From the NCBI GenBank assembly GCA_016874755.1, contig VGTH01000032.1:1-60370 (forward strand): a DNA stretch of 60,370 nucleotides. Direction: 5' to 3'. The notes under the pieces are model-generated. The model ran no database searches. It worked only from the letters and a program-made list of their open reading frames with translations, and had not been told where the DNA came from. The translations under genes were made by a program, and so were the position numbers. Origin of the DNA: Deltaproteobacteria bacterium (lineage in GTDB: Bacteria > Desulfobacterota > Binatia > UBA9968). Position 1 is the first letter of the stretch. Every line of letters begins with the position of its first letter. Shown one piece after another: positions 1 through 8,779 of this stretch.

Positions 1-5
1 CCTCA

Positions 6-806
6 GTGTGCTTTTCTCTCATCGGCGTATCCTTTCCTGCCTGCGCCAACAGGCAGCCTTTCGTTTTTAGATTCGCGAAAGGGTACGCCTACCTATTTCC
101 TATTTCCACACGCTTTGATCATAGCTCGGAGCTAAAGCCCTATTTAGCTAAGCAGGTCTGCTTCACCTATCTCGAGCCGGGGGATCCGCAAAACAGCGAA
201 GATCTGATGACGGTGGGGTATCTGATGGACTTGGCGACCCAGGCGGGCTACGAGCCGCGGATCATGCGCATCGACGACCTCGGTTGGGACCCGGACCAAA
301 ACTGTTTCGTCGGTATCGAAGACCAACCGCTGCGCAGCATCTTTAAGCTCTACCCTTGGGAGTGGCTGCTCAAGGATGAATTTGCCGCCCAGCTGCTCGC
401 CAACTATCCGTTCACCCAATGGATCGAGCCAATTTGGAAGATGCTGCTTTCCAACAAGGGCATCCTCCACATTCTCTGGGAGCTGTTTCCCAACCATCCG
501 AACCTGTTGGAATGCTATTTCGACGGCCCGCGCAGGATGACGAACTACGTCAAGAAACCGTTATTCTCGCGCGAGGGCGCCAACCTGACGATCAAGACAA
601 GTGTCAACGAGCAGATGACGGAAGGTCCCTACGGCGCCGAGGGGTTCGTCTATCAAGCGCTGGCACGTGTGCCGAACCTAGACGGCGGCTTTCCGATCTT
701 AGGGAGTTGGGTCATCGATGGAACGGCGGCCGGCCTGGGCATCCGCGAGTCGAAAACCCCGGTGACCGACAATCTGAGTTGCTTTGTGCCGCACCTCTTC
801 GAGTGA
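6..806 (+). pseudogene. N-terminally truncated glutathionylspermidine synthase-family protein
   Basis: From about position 156 the frame matches the C-terminal ATP-grasp part of the glutathionylspermidine synthase / YgiC-YjfC family: an acidic IDDLGWD stretch, the FKLYPWEWLLKDEF block, WKMLLSNKGILHILWE and a GSWVIDGTAAGLGIRE end. Family members are about 380 residues. Here only about 215 are recognisable, and the first 50 codons read from a GTG at 6 look unrelated. A 7-bp hairpin (CTGCCTG at 37-43, CAGGCAG at 50-56) lies in that unrelated part, so the 5' half seems replaced by other DNA. Enzymes of this fold ligate a carboxylate to an amine using ATP. The truncation probably leaves it inactive. 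Confidence 0.6.
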
Positions 807-813
807 CGCGCGC

Positions 814-1836
814 TTATTTGAAAATCTGCTTCAACCGCGCCACCAAGCCGCTTTCGAGCTGCAAGACATTTAACACGCTTTTCTCCAGCTCTTCGCCATT
901 GAGCGGGTTGATGTCGATGTTGCCCTTGTGCGCTTCGGCGAGAAAATCCGGGTCTTTCATCGTCTCAGTAAACGCCCGGCGCAAGGCCTGCACGCGGTCC
1001 TTCGGCGTGTTAGGCGGCAACACGTAAGGCCGCACCGAGGCGCCGTGGGCCTGCGCGACGGCGCTGAATATCCTGCGACCGTCTTCAGTTTTGATCAGAT
1101 CGCCGGGCAAGGCATACTTGGTCAATTCAGGATGGGACTTCCCCGCCAGCTGCAATACGATATTCAGCATGCCGCTGTCCATCTCGTTGCGCCAAGTGGA
1201 GCGCGTCGACTGCCAGGAATTGGTGATACCGAGAACTTCGCCATTGTTGAACGCCAAGCGGATGTCCGCCGTGCCTTTGTAGCCGGCCACCAGCTGAATC
1301 GGCAGACCCATGACGTCGCGCGCCACCGCGGTCAGGTCGTCGGTGCCGGCGCCGAAACCAGCGCCGCCGAACTTCACCACCGTCTTCGCCGCCACCCATT
1401 GCTGAATGCTGGTGAAGCCGGTGTTTTTGTGCAAACCGAGAATAAAATTGTCCTGCGCCGGCGCGCCAATATATTCGAACCTCTTGGCGTCAAACTCGAT
1501 GCCCGGCTTGCCCAAAATCTGCTGCAGAAACAGACCGCCGATGAAATGGCCAACGGTCAAACCCTCGGCCTTGGCAACACGAAAAATATGGTTCGCCGAA
1601 ATCATGCTGCCAGCACCGCTCATGTTCTCGACCACGATCGTCGGGTTGCCCGCCACGTGCTTGCCCATGTGGCGCGCAATCAAGCGCGAGTAGGTGTCGT
1701 AGCCGCCGCCCGGCGGAAAGCCGACGACGATGCGCAAGATCTTGCCGCGGTAGAACTGCTCCTGGGCAGACACTGCGCCGAGACCGATCAAGAGACCTGC
1801 CAAGGCAACAACCAAGAAAAGAACACGTTTCAGCAT
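814..1836 (-). CDS. Bug-family (TctC-like) extracytoplasmic substrate-binding protein
   Basis: The 340-residue product has a signal peptide (residues 1 to about 24, cut after VSA-Q) and then the Bug-family fold, with IVVGFPPGGGYDTYSRLIARH at the start of the mature protein and a VVENMSGAGSM block. Bug proteins bind small carboxylates or aromatic acids in the periplasm and deliver them to tripartite tricarboxylate transporters. No TctA/TctB membrane genes are visible nearby, which is usual for this much-duplicated family, so the ligand cannot be named. The start is the ATG at 1836. A relic of a second Bug gene lies just upstream on the same strand. Confidence 0.9.
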   Translation of the reverse strand: MLKRVLFLVVALAGLLIGLGAVSAQEQFYRGKILRIVVGFPPGGGYDTYSRLIARHMGKHVAGNPTIVVENMSGAGSMISANHIFRVAKAEGLTVGHFIGGLFLQQILGKPGIEFDAKRFEYIGAPAQDNFILGLHKNTGFTSIQQWVAAKTVVKFGGAGFGAGTDDLTAVARDVMGLPIQLVAGYKGTADIRLAFNNGEVLGITNSWQSTRSTWRNEMDSGMLNIVLQLAGKSHPELTKYALPGDLIKTEDGRRIFSAVAQAHGASVRPYVLPPNTPKDRVQALRRAFTETMKDPDFLAEAHKGNIDINPLNGEELEKSVLNVLQLESGLVARLKQIFK

Positions 1837-1875
1837 GGAGATTTTTGCCCCTTTTTGGTGAACTCACCGACAAGA

Positions 1876-2055
1876 CTATGCCGCCACTGTCATTCTGAGC
1901 CGAAGCCGAAGAATTCGCTTCAACCGAACGGTTTTGCCTTTGTAAAAACCGTCGTCGGGCGTCGCCGCATGGACATGGGCCGCCAGCCACGCCACCACCA
2001 ACACCGCCGCCAAGAGTCTCGCCGCCTGGATTGCTTTATTAGCGCTCCGATCCAT
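1876..2055 (-). pseudogene. 5' relic of a second Bug/TctC-type gene
   Basis: Reading leftward from ATG 2055, about 44 codons encode a hydrophobic signal peptide ending AHVHA and a mature start TPDDGFYKGKTVR, the hallmark beginning of a Bug-family binding protein. At 1923 this gives way to the dispersed repeat at 1888-1922, and the frame stops at 1876. Nothing downstream continues the protein. It is therefore the first seventh of a gene whose remainder was lost, and it lies head-to-tail with the intact Bug gene at 814-1836. Too short to be functional. Confidence 0.65.
1888..1922. repeat. Short dispersed repeat at the break point of the Bug-gene relic
   Basis: The stretch holds the CATTCTGAG / CCGAAGCCGAAGAATTC type sequence that I recall as a common dispersed spacer repeat in GC-rich uncultured genomes. 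It sits exactly where the relic loses homology, so it marks an insertion or deletion junction. Only one copy is seen in this window. Confidence 0.4.
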
Positions 2056-2254
2056 GTAGCTTAGACGCCCCGGGTCGTTTCTCTATCAACGGGCCAGGCC
2101 GTTTTCAACGCTTTTGCCGAACTTGCCAATGAAAAAAGCCGGTTATAAACAGAACCCTGACGTCGCTTCGCCGTTTATCGCCCGCGCTCCGGCGATTTTT
2201 CACCTCGATGGCGCGCGCGCGATGAATGTCTGGTAGGCGCTTGGGAGGAGCCAG

Positions 2255-3010
2255 ATGAAATTGACAATCCTTGGATCGGGCACCAACCTGCATCCGACTC
2301 GCGCGGCGGCGGGTTACCTTCTCCAGACCGACAACCTGATGCTCTTGGACTTCGGACCGCGCACGTTGAGCAACTTGCTCAAAACCGACGTCAACCACCA
2401 CCACATTACGCACATCCTTTTCTCTCACTTTCACGCCGATCATTTTTCTGACTTCATCACGTTCTTTTTCGACGCCGTGATCTACGCGAAACACCAGGGC
2501 GGTGTTCGTCCGGACCTAACGATCATCGGTCCGCGGGAAACCAAGAAACTCATGCGCGCGATCATGACGAGCTTTCCCAGTTTTTCACCGCCGCCCTTCG
2601 GCGTCACTTTCAAAGAAGTCGGTGACCGCCGATTCACCATCGGAGATACGACCGTCACGCCGCGAACGATGACCCACGTGCCCGACCTCCATGCGGTCGG
2701 CTATCGTATTGACTATCGCGGCCAGGCAGTTGCCTACTCGGGTGACACCCAGTACTGCGACAACGTCGTGCGGCTTTGTGCTGACGCCGACGTTGGCGTG
2801 CTCGATTGTTCTTGGCCAGCCAACAAACCAGGTCCCGCCCATCTCCACGCACGCGATTGCGGACGCGTTGCGAGCGAAGCGGGACTCGGCCGTCTCGTAC
2901 TCTCACACTTTTATCCGATTGCCGAACGCTACGACGTGAAGGGTCAGGCCGGAGAAATATTCAAAGGCCCGATTGTGATGGCCCGAGATAGATTGGCAGT
3001 CAAGTTTTAG
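2255..3010 (+). CDS. MBL-fold metallohydrolase (RNase Z / arylsulfatase-like)
   Basis: The 251-residue protein is a compact beta-lactamase-fold hydrolase. It starts MKLTILGSGT, the strand-turn typical of the RNase Z-like branch, then carries SHFHADH (HxHxDH di-zinc site, about residues 57-63), a later His at THVPDLHAVGY, the bridging Asp in AYSGDTQYCDN and a last His in LVLSHFYP. The ATG at 2255 follows a GGGAGGAG ribosome site at about 2242. The exosite arm needed for tRNA processing is not evident, so a general phosphodiesterase or hydrolase of small substrates is as likely as RNase Z. It appears to be a single-gene unit. Confidence 0.88.
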   Translation: MKLTILGSGTNLHPTRAAAGYLLQTDNLMLLDFGPRTLSNLLKTDVNHHHITHILFSHFHADHFSDFITFFFDAVIYAKHQGGVRPDLTIIGPRETKKLMRAIMTSFPSFSPPPFGVTFKEVGDRRFTIGDTTVTPRTMTHVPDLHAVGYRIDYRGQAVAYSGDTQYCDNVVRLCADADVGVLDCSWPANKPGPAHLHARDCGRVASEAGLGRLVLSHFYPIAERYDVKGQAGEIFKGPIVMARDRLAVKF

Positions 3011-3845
3011 CTTTTGCTAAATTCACGCGCGGCTTTGGCAAGATTCTCCGTCGTGCCGACGTCGAGGCAAGCGGTTTCCGCAAACTTGACGCTCTGGAAC
3101 ATAAGGCCCGCCTTGAGCGCCTCCTGAAACACCGCCCCAACCGCCAAATCGCCGCCGGGATCGTTGGTTTTGTTCGCCCAGCGCGACAGGTTTCGGCGCG
3201 TCTCCTCGGTCTGTAAGAACCGGTGCAAAAACTCGGTGAACCGCGGCGTCCAGACCGCACAGTCCCATCCATGGGACAAAGCGGTCTGCGCCGGCTTCAT
3301 GACGATGGCACGGATGCGGCCGTCTCCATCGGTATCGACCATGTCCCACAGATGGCGGTGTTCGATTTGCTGTAAGCCTAAGACGACGTCTGCACCGGTG
3401 GCATCTTGCTGTGCGATCAAGCGGGCAAATGCGTCTTGCGGCTCAAAGAGGATATCGGGGAACCCAAAGGCCACTCGATAGGAGGCCAGGAAGGCATACG
3501 CGCGGTCGATCGTGTCCGGCGGGCCGAGCGAGCCGGAATCACGACATAGGCCAATGACAGGCCGACATCGCAGCCTTCCTGCAAATAGGCGGGAATGTCC
3601 CATTTGCCGTCCCTAAGGACTATTACCGTCCGGGTAATTCCGGCGTGCCGAAACTTCTCCAGCAGGTATTCCACCGCGACTTTCGGCCTCGCCACGCCCG
3701 TGCGCGAATCGATCACCTGCCCGACCGGCACAATCTCTTTGCTGCATTGGAGCGGCTGCAAGCGCGTCCCGCGGCCGGCAGCTGGGATGACTCCCACAAC
3801 CTCGAGGTCCGAGTCGGCAGTCGAGGGCTGAGACGAAGAACTCAT
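3007..3845 (-). pseudogene. Nucleotidyltransferase (GalU/RmlA-like), frameshifted
   Basis: From ATG 3845 the frame shows the sugar-nucleotidyltransferase start VIPAAGRGTRLQPLQCSKEI (G-x-G-x-R-L signature) and LRDGKWDIPAYLQEG. At about 3510-3545 homology jumps to another minus frame, giving PDTIDRAYAFL, FGFPDILFEP and a tail to 3007. Joined, the halves give a nearly normal enzyme that would transfer a nucleotide to a sugar phosphate. One indel separates them. No slippery heptamer or hairpin suggesting programmed shifting is seen. Either a recent inactivation or an assembly error. Confidence 0.7.
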
Positions 3846-3904
3846 AGACTATGGATTGTGCCGAAACTCCATCCAGCACCCGGCGACGAGCTATAGTCTC
3901 GGAC

Positions 3905-4252
3905 CTACGCGAATCGCTTGTAAATCGCGTCGGTTTTGGCCGCCATGATGAAGTCGTTTTTATGCAGGTTCTTGATCTTGTGGGTCCACCAGGTAACGGC
4001 AACCTTGCCCCATTCGGTGGTGAGCCTGGGATGATGGCCCTCTGCTTCGGCGGCCGCGCCGACGGCGTCAGTGAAGGCGATGGCGTCTTTGAAGTTCTTG
4101 AACTTAAACAGGCGATCGAGCTTAGGGATGTTGTCTTCGGTGACCACCTTCCACTCGGGGATCTTCGGTTGCAGCTCTTGCATCTCCCCGGGCGTCACCG
4201 AGGGTGCGCCAACCCGACAGGCTTCACATTTCTGTTCAGTCAGTTCTTCCAT
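3905..4252 (-). CDS. phhB: 4a-hydroxytetrahydrobiopterin dehydratase (PCD/DCoH family)
   Basis: The 115-residue product carries the pterin-4a-carbinolamine dehydratase core: [21 protein letters not shown], with the catalytic His pair and Trp-His, followed by [15 protein letters not shown]. The N-terminal extension has a CEAC motif, common in bacterial PCDs. The enzyme dehydrates the 4a-hydroxy pterin made by aromatic amino acid hydroxylases. No hydroxylase gene is in the window, so recycling of pterins in general is a reasonable alternative role. It follows the LLM oxidoreductase on the same strand after a 90-base spacer that contains a repeat half. Confidence 0.92.
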   Translation of the reverse strand: MEELTEQKCEACRVGAPSVTPGEMQELQPKIPEWKVVTEDNIPKLDRLFKFKNFKDAIAFTDAVGAAAEAEGHHPRLTTEWGKVAVTWWTHKIKNLHKNDFIMAAKTDAIYKRFA

Positions 4253-4289
4253 GTTCGACTCCCAGGATAAATCTCGCGCAGACCGCTTG

Positions 4290-4335
4290 GGTCAATTCTC
4301 TCTCTTTGCGAGCTTTGCGGCTTTGCGCGAGGCTT
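4290..4335. repeat. Half copy of the GCGCAAAG-type palindromic spacer repeat
   Basis: The spacer reads as repeated CTTTGCG units ending TTTGCGCGAGGC. The same unit forms the right arm of the palindrome at 10049-10124. Only one arm is present here. Confidence 0.45.
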
Positions 4336-4342
4336 TCCTTCC

Positions 4343-5395
4343 CTACAATTTTGGCATCACGGCTTCGGCAAACAGCTGCATGGACTCTTTCACATGGCCG
4401 TGGGGCACGGTGCCGATATTGAACCAGGTTAGAAGCTGTGTCGCCCCAGTTCTTTGCTGGAGCTCTTTGATCTTTTCGACAGAAGACGCGGTATCGCCAA
4501 TCACGGCGTGCTTGGCGCAGACGACGTCATAGCCGACCACGCTGCCGGCGGCGGTGCGCAGACGCGCTGGCAACTCTTGGCCCCGGCGCACCAGCCAATC
4601 GGTATAGTCTAAGCGCAGATCGAGAATAGTCTTGAAGTAGCTCATCACGCCCGCCTGGGCGCGCGCTTCGGCTTCAGCCGTCGTCTTCGCTATATGCATC
4701 GGCACCAGCAGGCCCAACTCTTTGCCTTTACGGTCGTGGCCGTATTTCTTCAGGCCCGCCCAGTAGGCATCGGCGAACTCATACACTTGATCGGGAGCCC
4801 GGGTATGAATCGGCAAAAACAGGTTGACACCCAGGCGCGCGCCAACGTCGACCCCGTCGAGGGAACTGGTCGCCATCCAAAACGGCGGCAGCGGTTTCTG
4901 CACCGGCTTGGGATTGACGATCACTTCGGGAACCGTGAAGAACTTGCCGTCATAGCTAATTTTCTCTTCGGACCAGCCGCGCCGAATGATTTCCAATCCT
5001 TCGACCATGACGTCGTGGGTCGAGCGATGATCGCCGCCGAAACACTCATAGGCGCGGCTATGCGGATGGCCGCCGCCGGCGGCGAACTCCATGCGCCCGC
5101 CGCTCACCAAATCGAGCATCGCCGCTTGCTCGGCCAGCTGCACCGGGTGGTGCACCGGTAAAGTATTCACCGCCACGCCCAGGCGCAGCCGCTTGGTGCG
5201 CTGCGCCGCCGCGCCAAGCACGACGTAGGGCGCAGACAAGAGTGAGAACTGCGGCTGGCAGTGGATTTCAGCGAGCCAGTAGGTATGGAACCCCAGGCGG
5301 TCGGCAAGCTCGGCTTGCTCCAGGAACTCTTCTAACCGCGTCGCTGGCGAAGTGCCGGGCGGGCATTGGATTTCGGTAAATAAACTGCATTTCAC
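4343..5395 (-). CDS. LLM-class flavin/F420-dependent oxidoreductase
   Basis: At 350 residues this is a bacterial luciferase-like TIM-barrel oxidoreductase. Visible signatures are AELADRLGFHTYWLAEIH, LRLGVAVNTLPVHHPVQLAEQAAMLD with SGGRMEFAAGGG, and a C-terminal TWFNIGTVPHGHVKESMQLF segment common in long-chain alkane or limonene monooxygenase-like members. Such enzymes use FMN or F420 to oxidise small organic substrates. The window also encodes CofH, so F420 is plausible, but the sequence alone does not decide the cofactor. It is the third gene of a minus-strand run behind the GGT-like gene and the unknown gene at 5425-5949. Confidence 0.9.
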   Translation of the reverse strand: MKCSLFTEIQCPPGTSPATRLEEFLEQAELADRLGFHTYWLAEIHCQPQFSLLSAPYVVLGAAAQRTKRLRLGVAVNTLPVHHPVQLAEQAAMLDLVSGGRMEFAAGGGHPHSRAYECFGGDHRSTHDVMVEGLEIIRRGWSEEKISYDGKFFTVPEVIVNPKPVQKPLPPFWMATSSLDGVDVGARLGVNLFLPIHTRAPDQVYEFADAYWAGLKKYGHDRKGKELGLLVPMHIAKTTAEAEARAQAGVMSYFKTILDLRLDYTDWLVRRGQELPARLRTAAGSVVGYDVVCAKHAVIGDTASSVEKIKELQQRTGATQLLTWFNIGTVPHGHVKESMQLFAEAVMPKL

Positions 5396-5424
5396 GACTG
5401 TGCTCTCCCCTTGCCGCAGCTCAG

Positions 5425-5949
5425 TTACTCACCTTTGTCAAAATCGACATCGATGGATGGCCCGCTGGCACGAGTCTTGGTGCGGAGAAACTGTGAATAA
5501 CCTTCGAACGACTCCATCGTATGTTCCTCAGTGCGTTCGGTGCCGTCCTGCTCTTCAAGTCGCAGCGTGACTTGATCGCCGCGGCGGCGCATCCCTGCAA
5601 GCCGCATGCGGCGCAGATCGATATAAGCGCCAATGGTCCGCAACCGCGTCGACAGCTTGGCGAAATCCGGCGCTTGATCGGGCACGCGGCGCTGTCCCTC
5701 GCCGCGATAGTTGAGCCATTCGATGTCGACGGGCGTGTAAAGATACAACGCCTCATCGATGTCGTCTTCCCAGATGCCGCGCCACCAGCGGCGCAGCGCT
5801 GAGCCCGCGATCGGTTTCTGGGTGGTACGGTTGCGCACTTCGTAATTGCGCTCGATGACCAACAGATCGAAATCGACAATCCGCTTTTCTTCAAGCGACT
5901 GCCCGATCGCACGCAGGATGTACGAATAGCTCGCGCGCCGATTCTCCAT
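5425..5949 (-). CDS. Conserved-looking hypothetical protein
   Basis: A 174-residue soluble protein with no signal peptide, membrane segment or motif I recognise. It is charged and Arg-rich, with a Trp-rich centre (RRWWRGIWEDD) and an acidic C-terminus. Codon use resembles its neighbours. The antisense frames here are shorter and lack family signals. It lies 29 bases upstream of the LLM gene and 76 bases downstream of the GGT-like gene, all on the minus strand, so co-transcription is likely. No function is proposed. Confidence 0.6.
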   Translation of the reverse strand: MENRRASYSYILRAIGQSLEEKRIVDFDLLVIERNYEVRNRTTQKPIAGSALRRWWRGIWEDDIDEALYLYTPVDIEWLNYRGEGQRRVPDQAPDFAKLSTRLRTIGAYIDLRRMRLAGMRRRGDQVTLRLEEQDGTERTEEHTMESFEGYSQFLRTKTRASGPSIDVDFDKGE

Positions 5950-6025
5950 GATCAGAGCATTGCACCGGTTGAGTCGTTGATGTCGTAAGAAGCGGCACGC
6001 CCTAGAGCAAACTTAGCAAATACGG

Positions 6026-7630
6026 TCAGTAACCCAGCGCGTATGCGACTCGACGCGGGTCCGCCCCTCCCATCCAACAGCTATTTTCTTCGTCGCGCAC
6101 GATGATTTTGGCACTGCCGAACGACCAGCGGTCGACAATCGCCACCGGGTGACCGCGGCGGCGCAGCTCATCGACAGTTGTGGCCGAATAGCCTTCTTCC
6201 AAGCGCAGCGATTCCGGCAGCTGGTCGCGCGGCGGCGTGCCGGGCATGTGGCTCCAACGCGGCGCTTCGACGGCGCTCTGCGGGTCCATCTGCAGATCGA
6301 CGATGTCGTGAATGATTTGGAAATTGGTTTGCGGCTGCTCGTCCGCGCCCGGGCTGCCGCCCACCATCAGCACTCGGCCATTGCGCAGCACCATGTAGGT
6401 ATTGAGCGTGTGCGCCGGCCGCTTGCCGGGCTTGAGCGCGTTGGCTTTGCTGGCATCGAGGCCGAAGCTGCACAAACGATTGTTCATGGTCACGCCGGTG
6501 TCACCGGCGATGACGCGCGAACCGAAGGGTGCAAAGACGCTCTGAATAAATGAGATCGCATTGCCGTCACGATCGGCAGCGCAAAGGTAGGTCGTGTCGC
6601 TGCTCTGATTGGCGACGGGCTTGGAGCGTTGCCGCAGGATTTCTTCGGTTAATTTGCGCCGCTCGGCGGCATGTCCCTTAGAAATCAATTGCGGAATAAT
6701 TTTGGGGTCGCCAAAAGCCGGATCTTCGAGGTATTGAATGCGATCTTCAAAAGCGAGTTTTTTGGCGGCGATTTGAAAGTGCAGCATCTCCGCCTGGGAC
6801 ATCTGGCCTGAGTGAAACGGCCAGGCCTCGACGATGTTGAGCATCTCCAGGACCATAAAGCCCTGCGACACCGGCGGCTGCTCATAGACCATGGTATCGC
6901 GATAGCTGGAGCTCAACGGTTCCTTCCACTGGGCCACCAATGGCTGCAAGTCCTCTTGGGTGAGAATGCCACCCTCCGCTTTGATCGCGGCACAGATCTT
7001 GTCGGCCACTTCGCCGGAATAAAAACCGCTGCGCCCGTGGCGCGCGATTTTTTCCAGGACATCGGCGAGACCTTTTTGGATCAGAATATTGCCCGGTTTC
7101 GGTTTGCCGAAGGGCTGGCGATACACCCGATCGACGGCGGGAAACTCGGGCGCAAATTCGTTGATGCCTTCGACGAATTCCTGCGCAATCGGAAAGCCGT
7201 CGCGCGCGATGCGCACCGCATCGCGCATCAGGAAAGCCAGCTCTTTGGTGCCGTATTTCTTGTGCAGCTCCAGCCAGCCGTCCACCGCGCCAGGCACGGC
7301 CACGCTGAGCGGCCCTGACTGCGGCACGGCCTTCAAGCCGCGCTCTCGGTAGTAGTCAATCGTCGCCTTGGCCGGCGCTGGGCCGCTGGAGTTAATCGCT
7401 TCGACTTCGCCGCTTTTCTGCATGTATATCAGGGCAAACAGATCGCCGCCCGGACCACTCGCCTCCGGCTTGACGATCGCCATCACGAACGCCGCCGCCA
7501 GCGCGGCATCGACGGCGTTGCCGCCTTCGCGCAGCACGTTGACGCCGGCTTGGCAGGCCAGGTGGTGGCCGGCTGAGACCATGCCGTTTTGGCCCATCAT
7601 GATGGGCCGCGCCGCTTTGGTGAATTTCAT
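6026..7630 (-). CDS. Gamma-glutamyltransferase-family Ntn-hydrolase
   Basis: The 534-residue protein has the GGT arrangement: NVLREGGNAVDAALAAAF near the start, SGPGGDLF, and the autocleavage site SSDTTYLCAADRDGNA with the expected nucleophile Thr at about residue 346, then GVTMNNR and GGSPGADEQPQ. No signal peptide is present, unlike classical periplasmic GGTs, and the usual TTH is TTY. It probably acts in the cytosol on a gamma-glutamyl or other amide substrate. Its ATG overlaps the stop of the upstream amidohydrolase gene by four bases (ATGA), indicating translational coupling. Confidence 0.88.
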   Translation of the reverse strand: MKFTKAARPIMMGQNGMVSAGHHLACQAGVNVLREGGNAVDAALAAAFVMAIVKPEASGPGGDLFALIYMQKSGEVEAINSSGPAPAKATIDYYRERGLKAVPQSGPLSVAVPGAVDGWLELHKKYGTKELAFLMRDAVRIARDGFPIAQEFVEGINEFAPEFPAVDRVYRQPFGKPKPGNILIQKGLADVLEKIARHGRSGFYSGEVADKICAAIKAEGGILTQEDLQPLVAQWKEPLSSSYRDTMVYEQPPVSQGFMVLEMLNIVEAWPFHSGQMSQAEMLHFQIAAKKLAFEDRIQYLEDPAFGDPKIIPQLISKGHAAERRKLTEEILRQRSKPVANQSSDTTYLCAADRDGNAISFIQSVFAPFGSRVIAGDTGVTMNNRLCSFGLDASKANALKPGKRPAHTLNTYMVLRNGRVLMVGGSPGADEQPQTNFQIIHDIVDLQMDPQSAVEAPRWSHMPGTPPRDQLPESLRLEEGYSATTVDELRRRGHPVAIVDRWSFGSAKIIVRDEENSCWMGGADPRRVAYALGY

Positions 7631-8652
7631 GCTGCTTCCATTCCGAGAATCTTAGCGGCATTGCCGCCGAGGATTTTCGCTTTGTCAGTGGCGCTCAGAT
7701 CGAGGCCGTCGAGTGCCTTGAGGCTATTCTTGACCAAGATCGCACCCTCTTCCGGACCGTAGGGATAGTTGGTGCCAAGCACCATGCGATCCGCGGTAAA
7801 AAAATCTTTGACGCAGCGCAGTGTCGATGCCGGATGGTCCGCCGTGTCGACGTAAAAGCGGCGAAATTGATCGAGCGGATTCTCGGTTAGGCCGTATTTG
7901 TGGCGAATCTCATCGGTGCGCCCGGTGTAAATATTGATGGCGCGTTGCGCGAAAAACGCCAACACGCCGCCGACGTCGGCGACCACCCAGTTAATTTCCG
8001 GAAAGCGCTCCAGCACGCGGCCGTAAACCAACCGCGTCATCGCCACCGTGCTGTCGAAGGCCCAGCCAAAGATCAAGGTCGGCATGATGTCGATGCCCAC
8101 CGCTTCAGTCGCCAGTGGCGCGGTCGGATGCACGTAGACCGGCAGTTTGTATTTCACCAATCGTTCGTAAATCGGAAACAACTCCTCGCGATCGAGGGGC
8201 TGGCCGTTCAGGTTGGCAAAACAGCCAAAGCCGCGCAGTCCCAACGCGTTGACCGACCGTTCCAATTCATCGAGGGAATCTTTGATCGACGCCGTTGGCA
8301 AAGTAAAAAAACCGATAAAGCGCTTGGGATGTTGGCGCACAATCGCCGCGATGGCATCGTTGGCCACCCGCGCCATCTTGATGGCATCGTCGCGCCCATA
8401 GCGGTCGGCGCCGGGCGCCGGAATCGTCAGCACATGAAGATCGATGCCAAGCTGATCCATCAACTGCAGCCGCTTGTCGATATTCTGCCCCTGAAACGTC
8501 GCGGTATTGATGCGGCACTTTAACTGCTTGTCGTAAAAATAATTCATGCCGCTGTGCGGATCGGGCGCTTCGAGCACGACGGCGCCATCGAGCCGCTTCA
8601 TCTCGTCGATGTAGGCGGCCGGAAACACGTGCGCTTGGAAGTCGATGATCAT
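7627..8652 (-). CDS. Amidohydro_2-family protein with degenerate metal site
   Basis: The 341-residue TIM-barrel protein resembles ACMSD-type decarboxylases and hydrolases (IIDFxAH start, GLRGFGCFANLNG, YVHPTAP, RFYVDTADHP, MVLGTNYPYGPEEG). Several canonical zinc ligands appear changed. The first motif is DFQAH instead of DFHxH (Gln6), the usual HxGG His is Asp at about 226 (ADVGG), and the usual GTDYP Asp is Asn295. His8 and His175 remain. The catalytic metal may therefore be lost or held differently. It is coupled to the GGT-like gene, which suggests a shared substrate, but which one is unknown. Confidence 0.85.
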   Translation of the reverse strand: MIIDFQAHVFPAAYIDEMKRLDGAVVLEAPDPHSGMNYFYDKQLKCRINTATFQGQNIDKRLQLMDQLGIDLHVLTIPAPGADRYGRDDAIKMARVANDAIAAIVRQHPKRFIGFFTLPTASIKDSLDELERSVNALGLRGFGCFANLNGQPLDREELFPIYERLVKYKLPVYVHPTAPLATEAVGIDIMPTLIFGWAFDSTVAMTRLVYGRVLERFPEINWVVADVGGVLAFFAQRAINIYTGRTDEIRHKYGLTENPLDQFRRFYVDTADHPASTLRCVKDFFTADRMVLGTNYPYGPEEGAILVKNSLKALDGLDLSATDKAKILGGNAAKILGMEAA

Positions 8653-8687
8653 ATAAACCTAATGTGTCACTCTGCGTAGCTGGAAAC

Positions 8688-8771
8688 TCACCGCGAAGAC
8701 ATGGAGAACGCGAAGCTAGGCCAAAGGGAAAACAATTTCCGCACCTCGTGGACTTCGTGTCTTCGCGGTGA
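8688..8771. repeat. CACGAAG-family palindromic spacer repeat, copy 1
   Basis: The arms TCACCGCGAAGAC (8688-8700) and CTTCGTGTCTTCGCGGTGA (8753-8771) are inverted copies that can form one long hairpin. Related copies lie at 13852-13940 and 34203-34294, always in spacers. Confidence 0.7.
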
Positions 8772-8779
8772 AAAATCCC

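Noticed and set aside
928-2064. Long plus-strand frame of 378 codons opposite the Bug gene
   Set aside because: Antisense to a clear family match; Arg/His-rich composition typical of a shadow frame.
2129-2236. 35-codon plus-strand frame before the MBL gene
   Set aside because: No ribosome site and no similarity; too short to call.
3500-3550. Programmed frameshift in the nucleotidyltransferase
   Set aside because: No slippery heptamer, internal ribosome site or pseudoknot seen.
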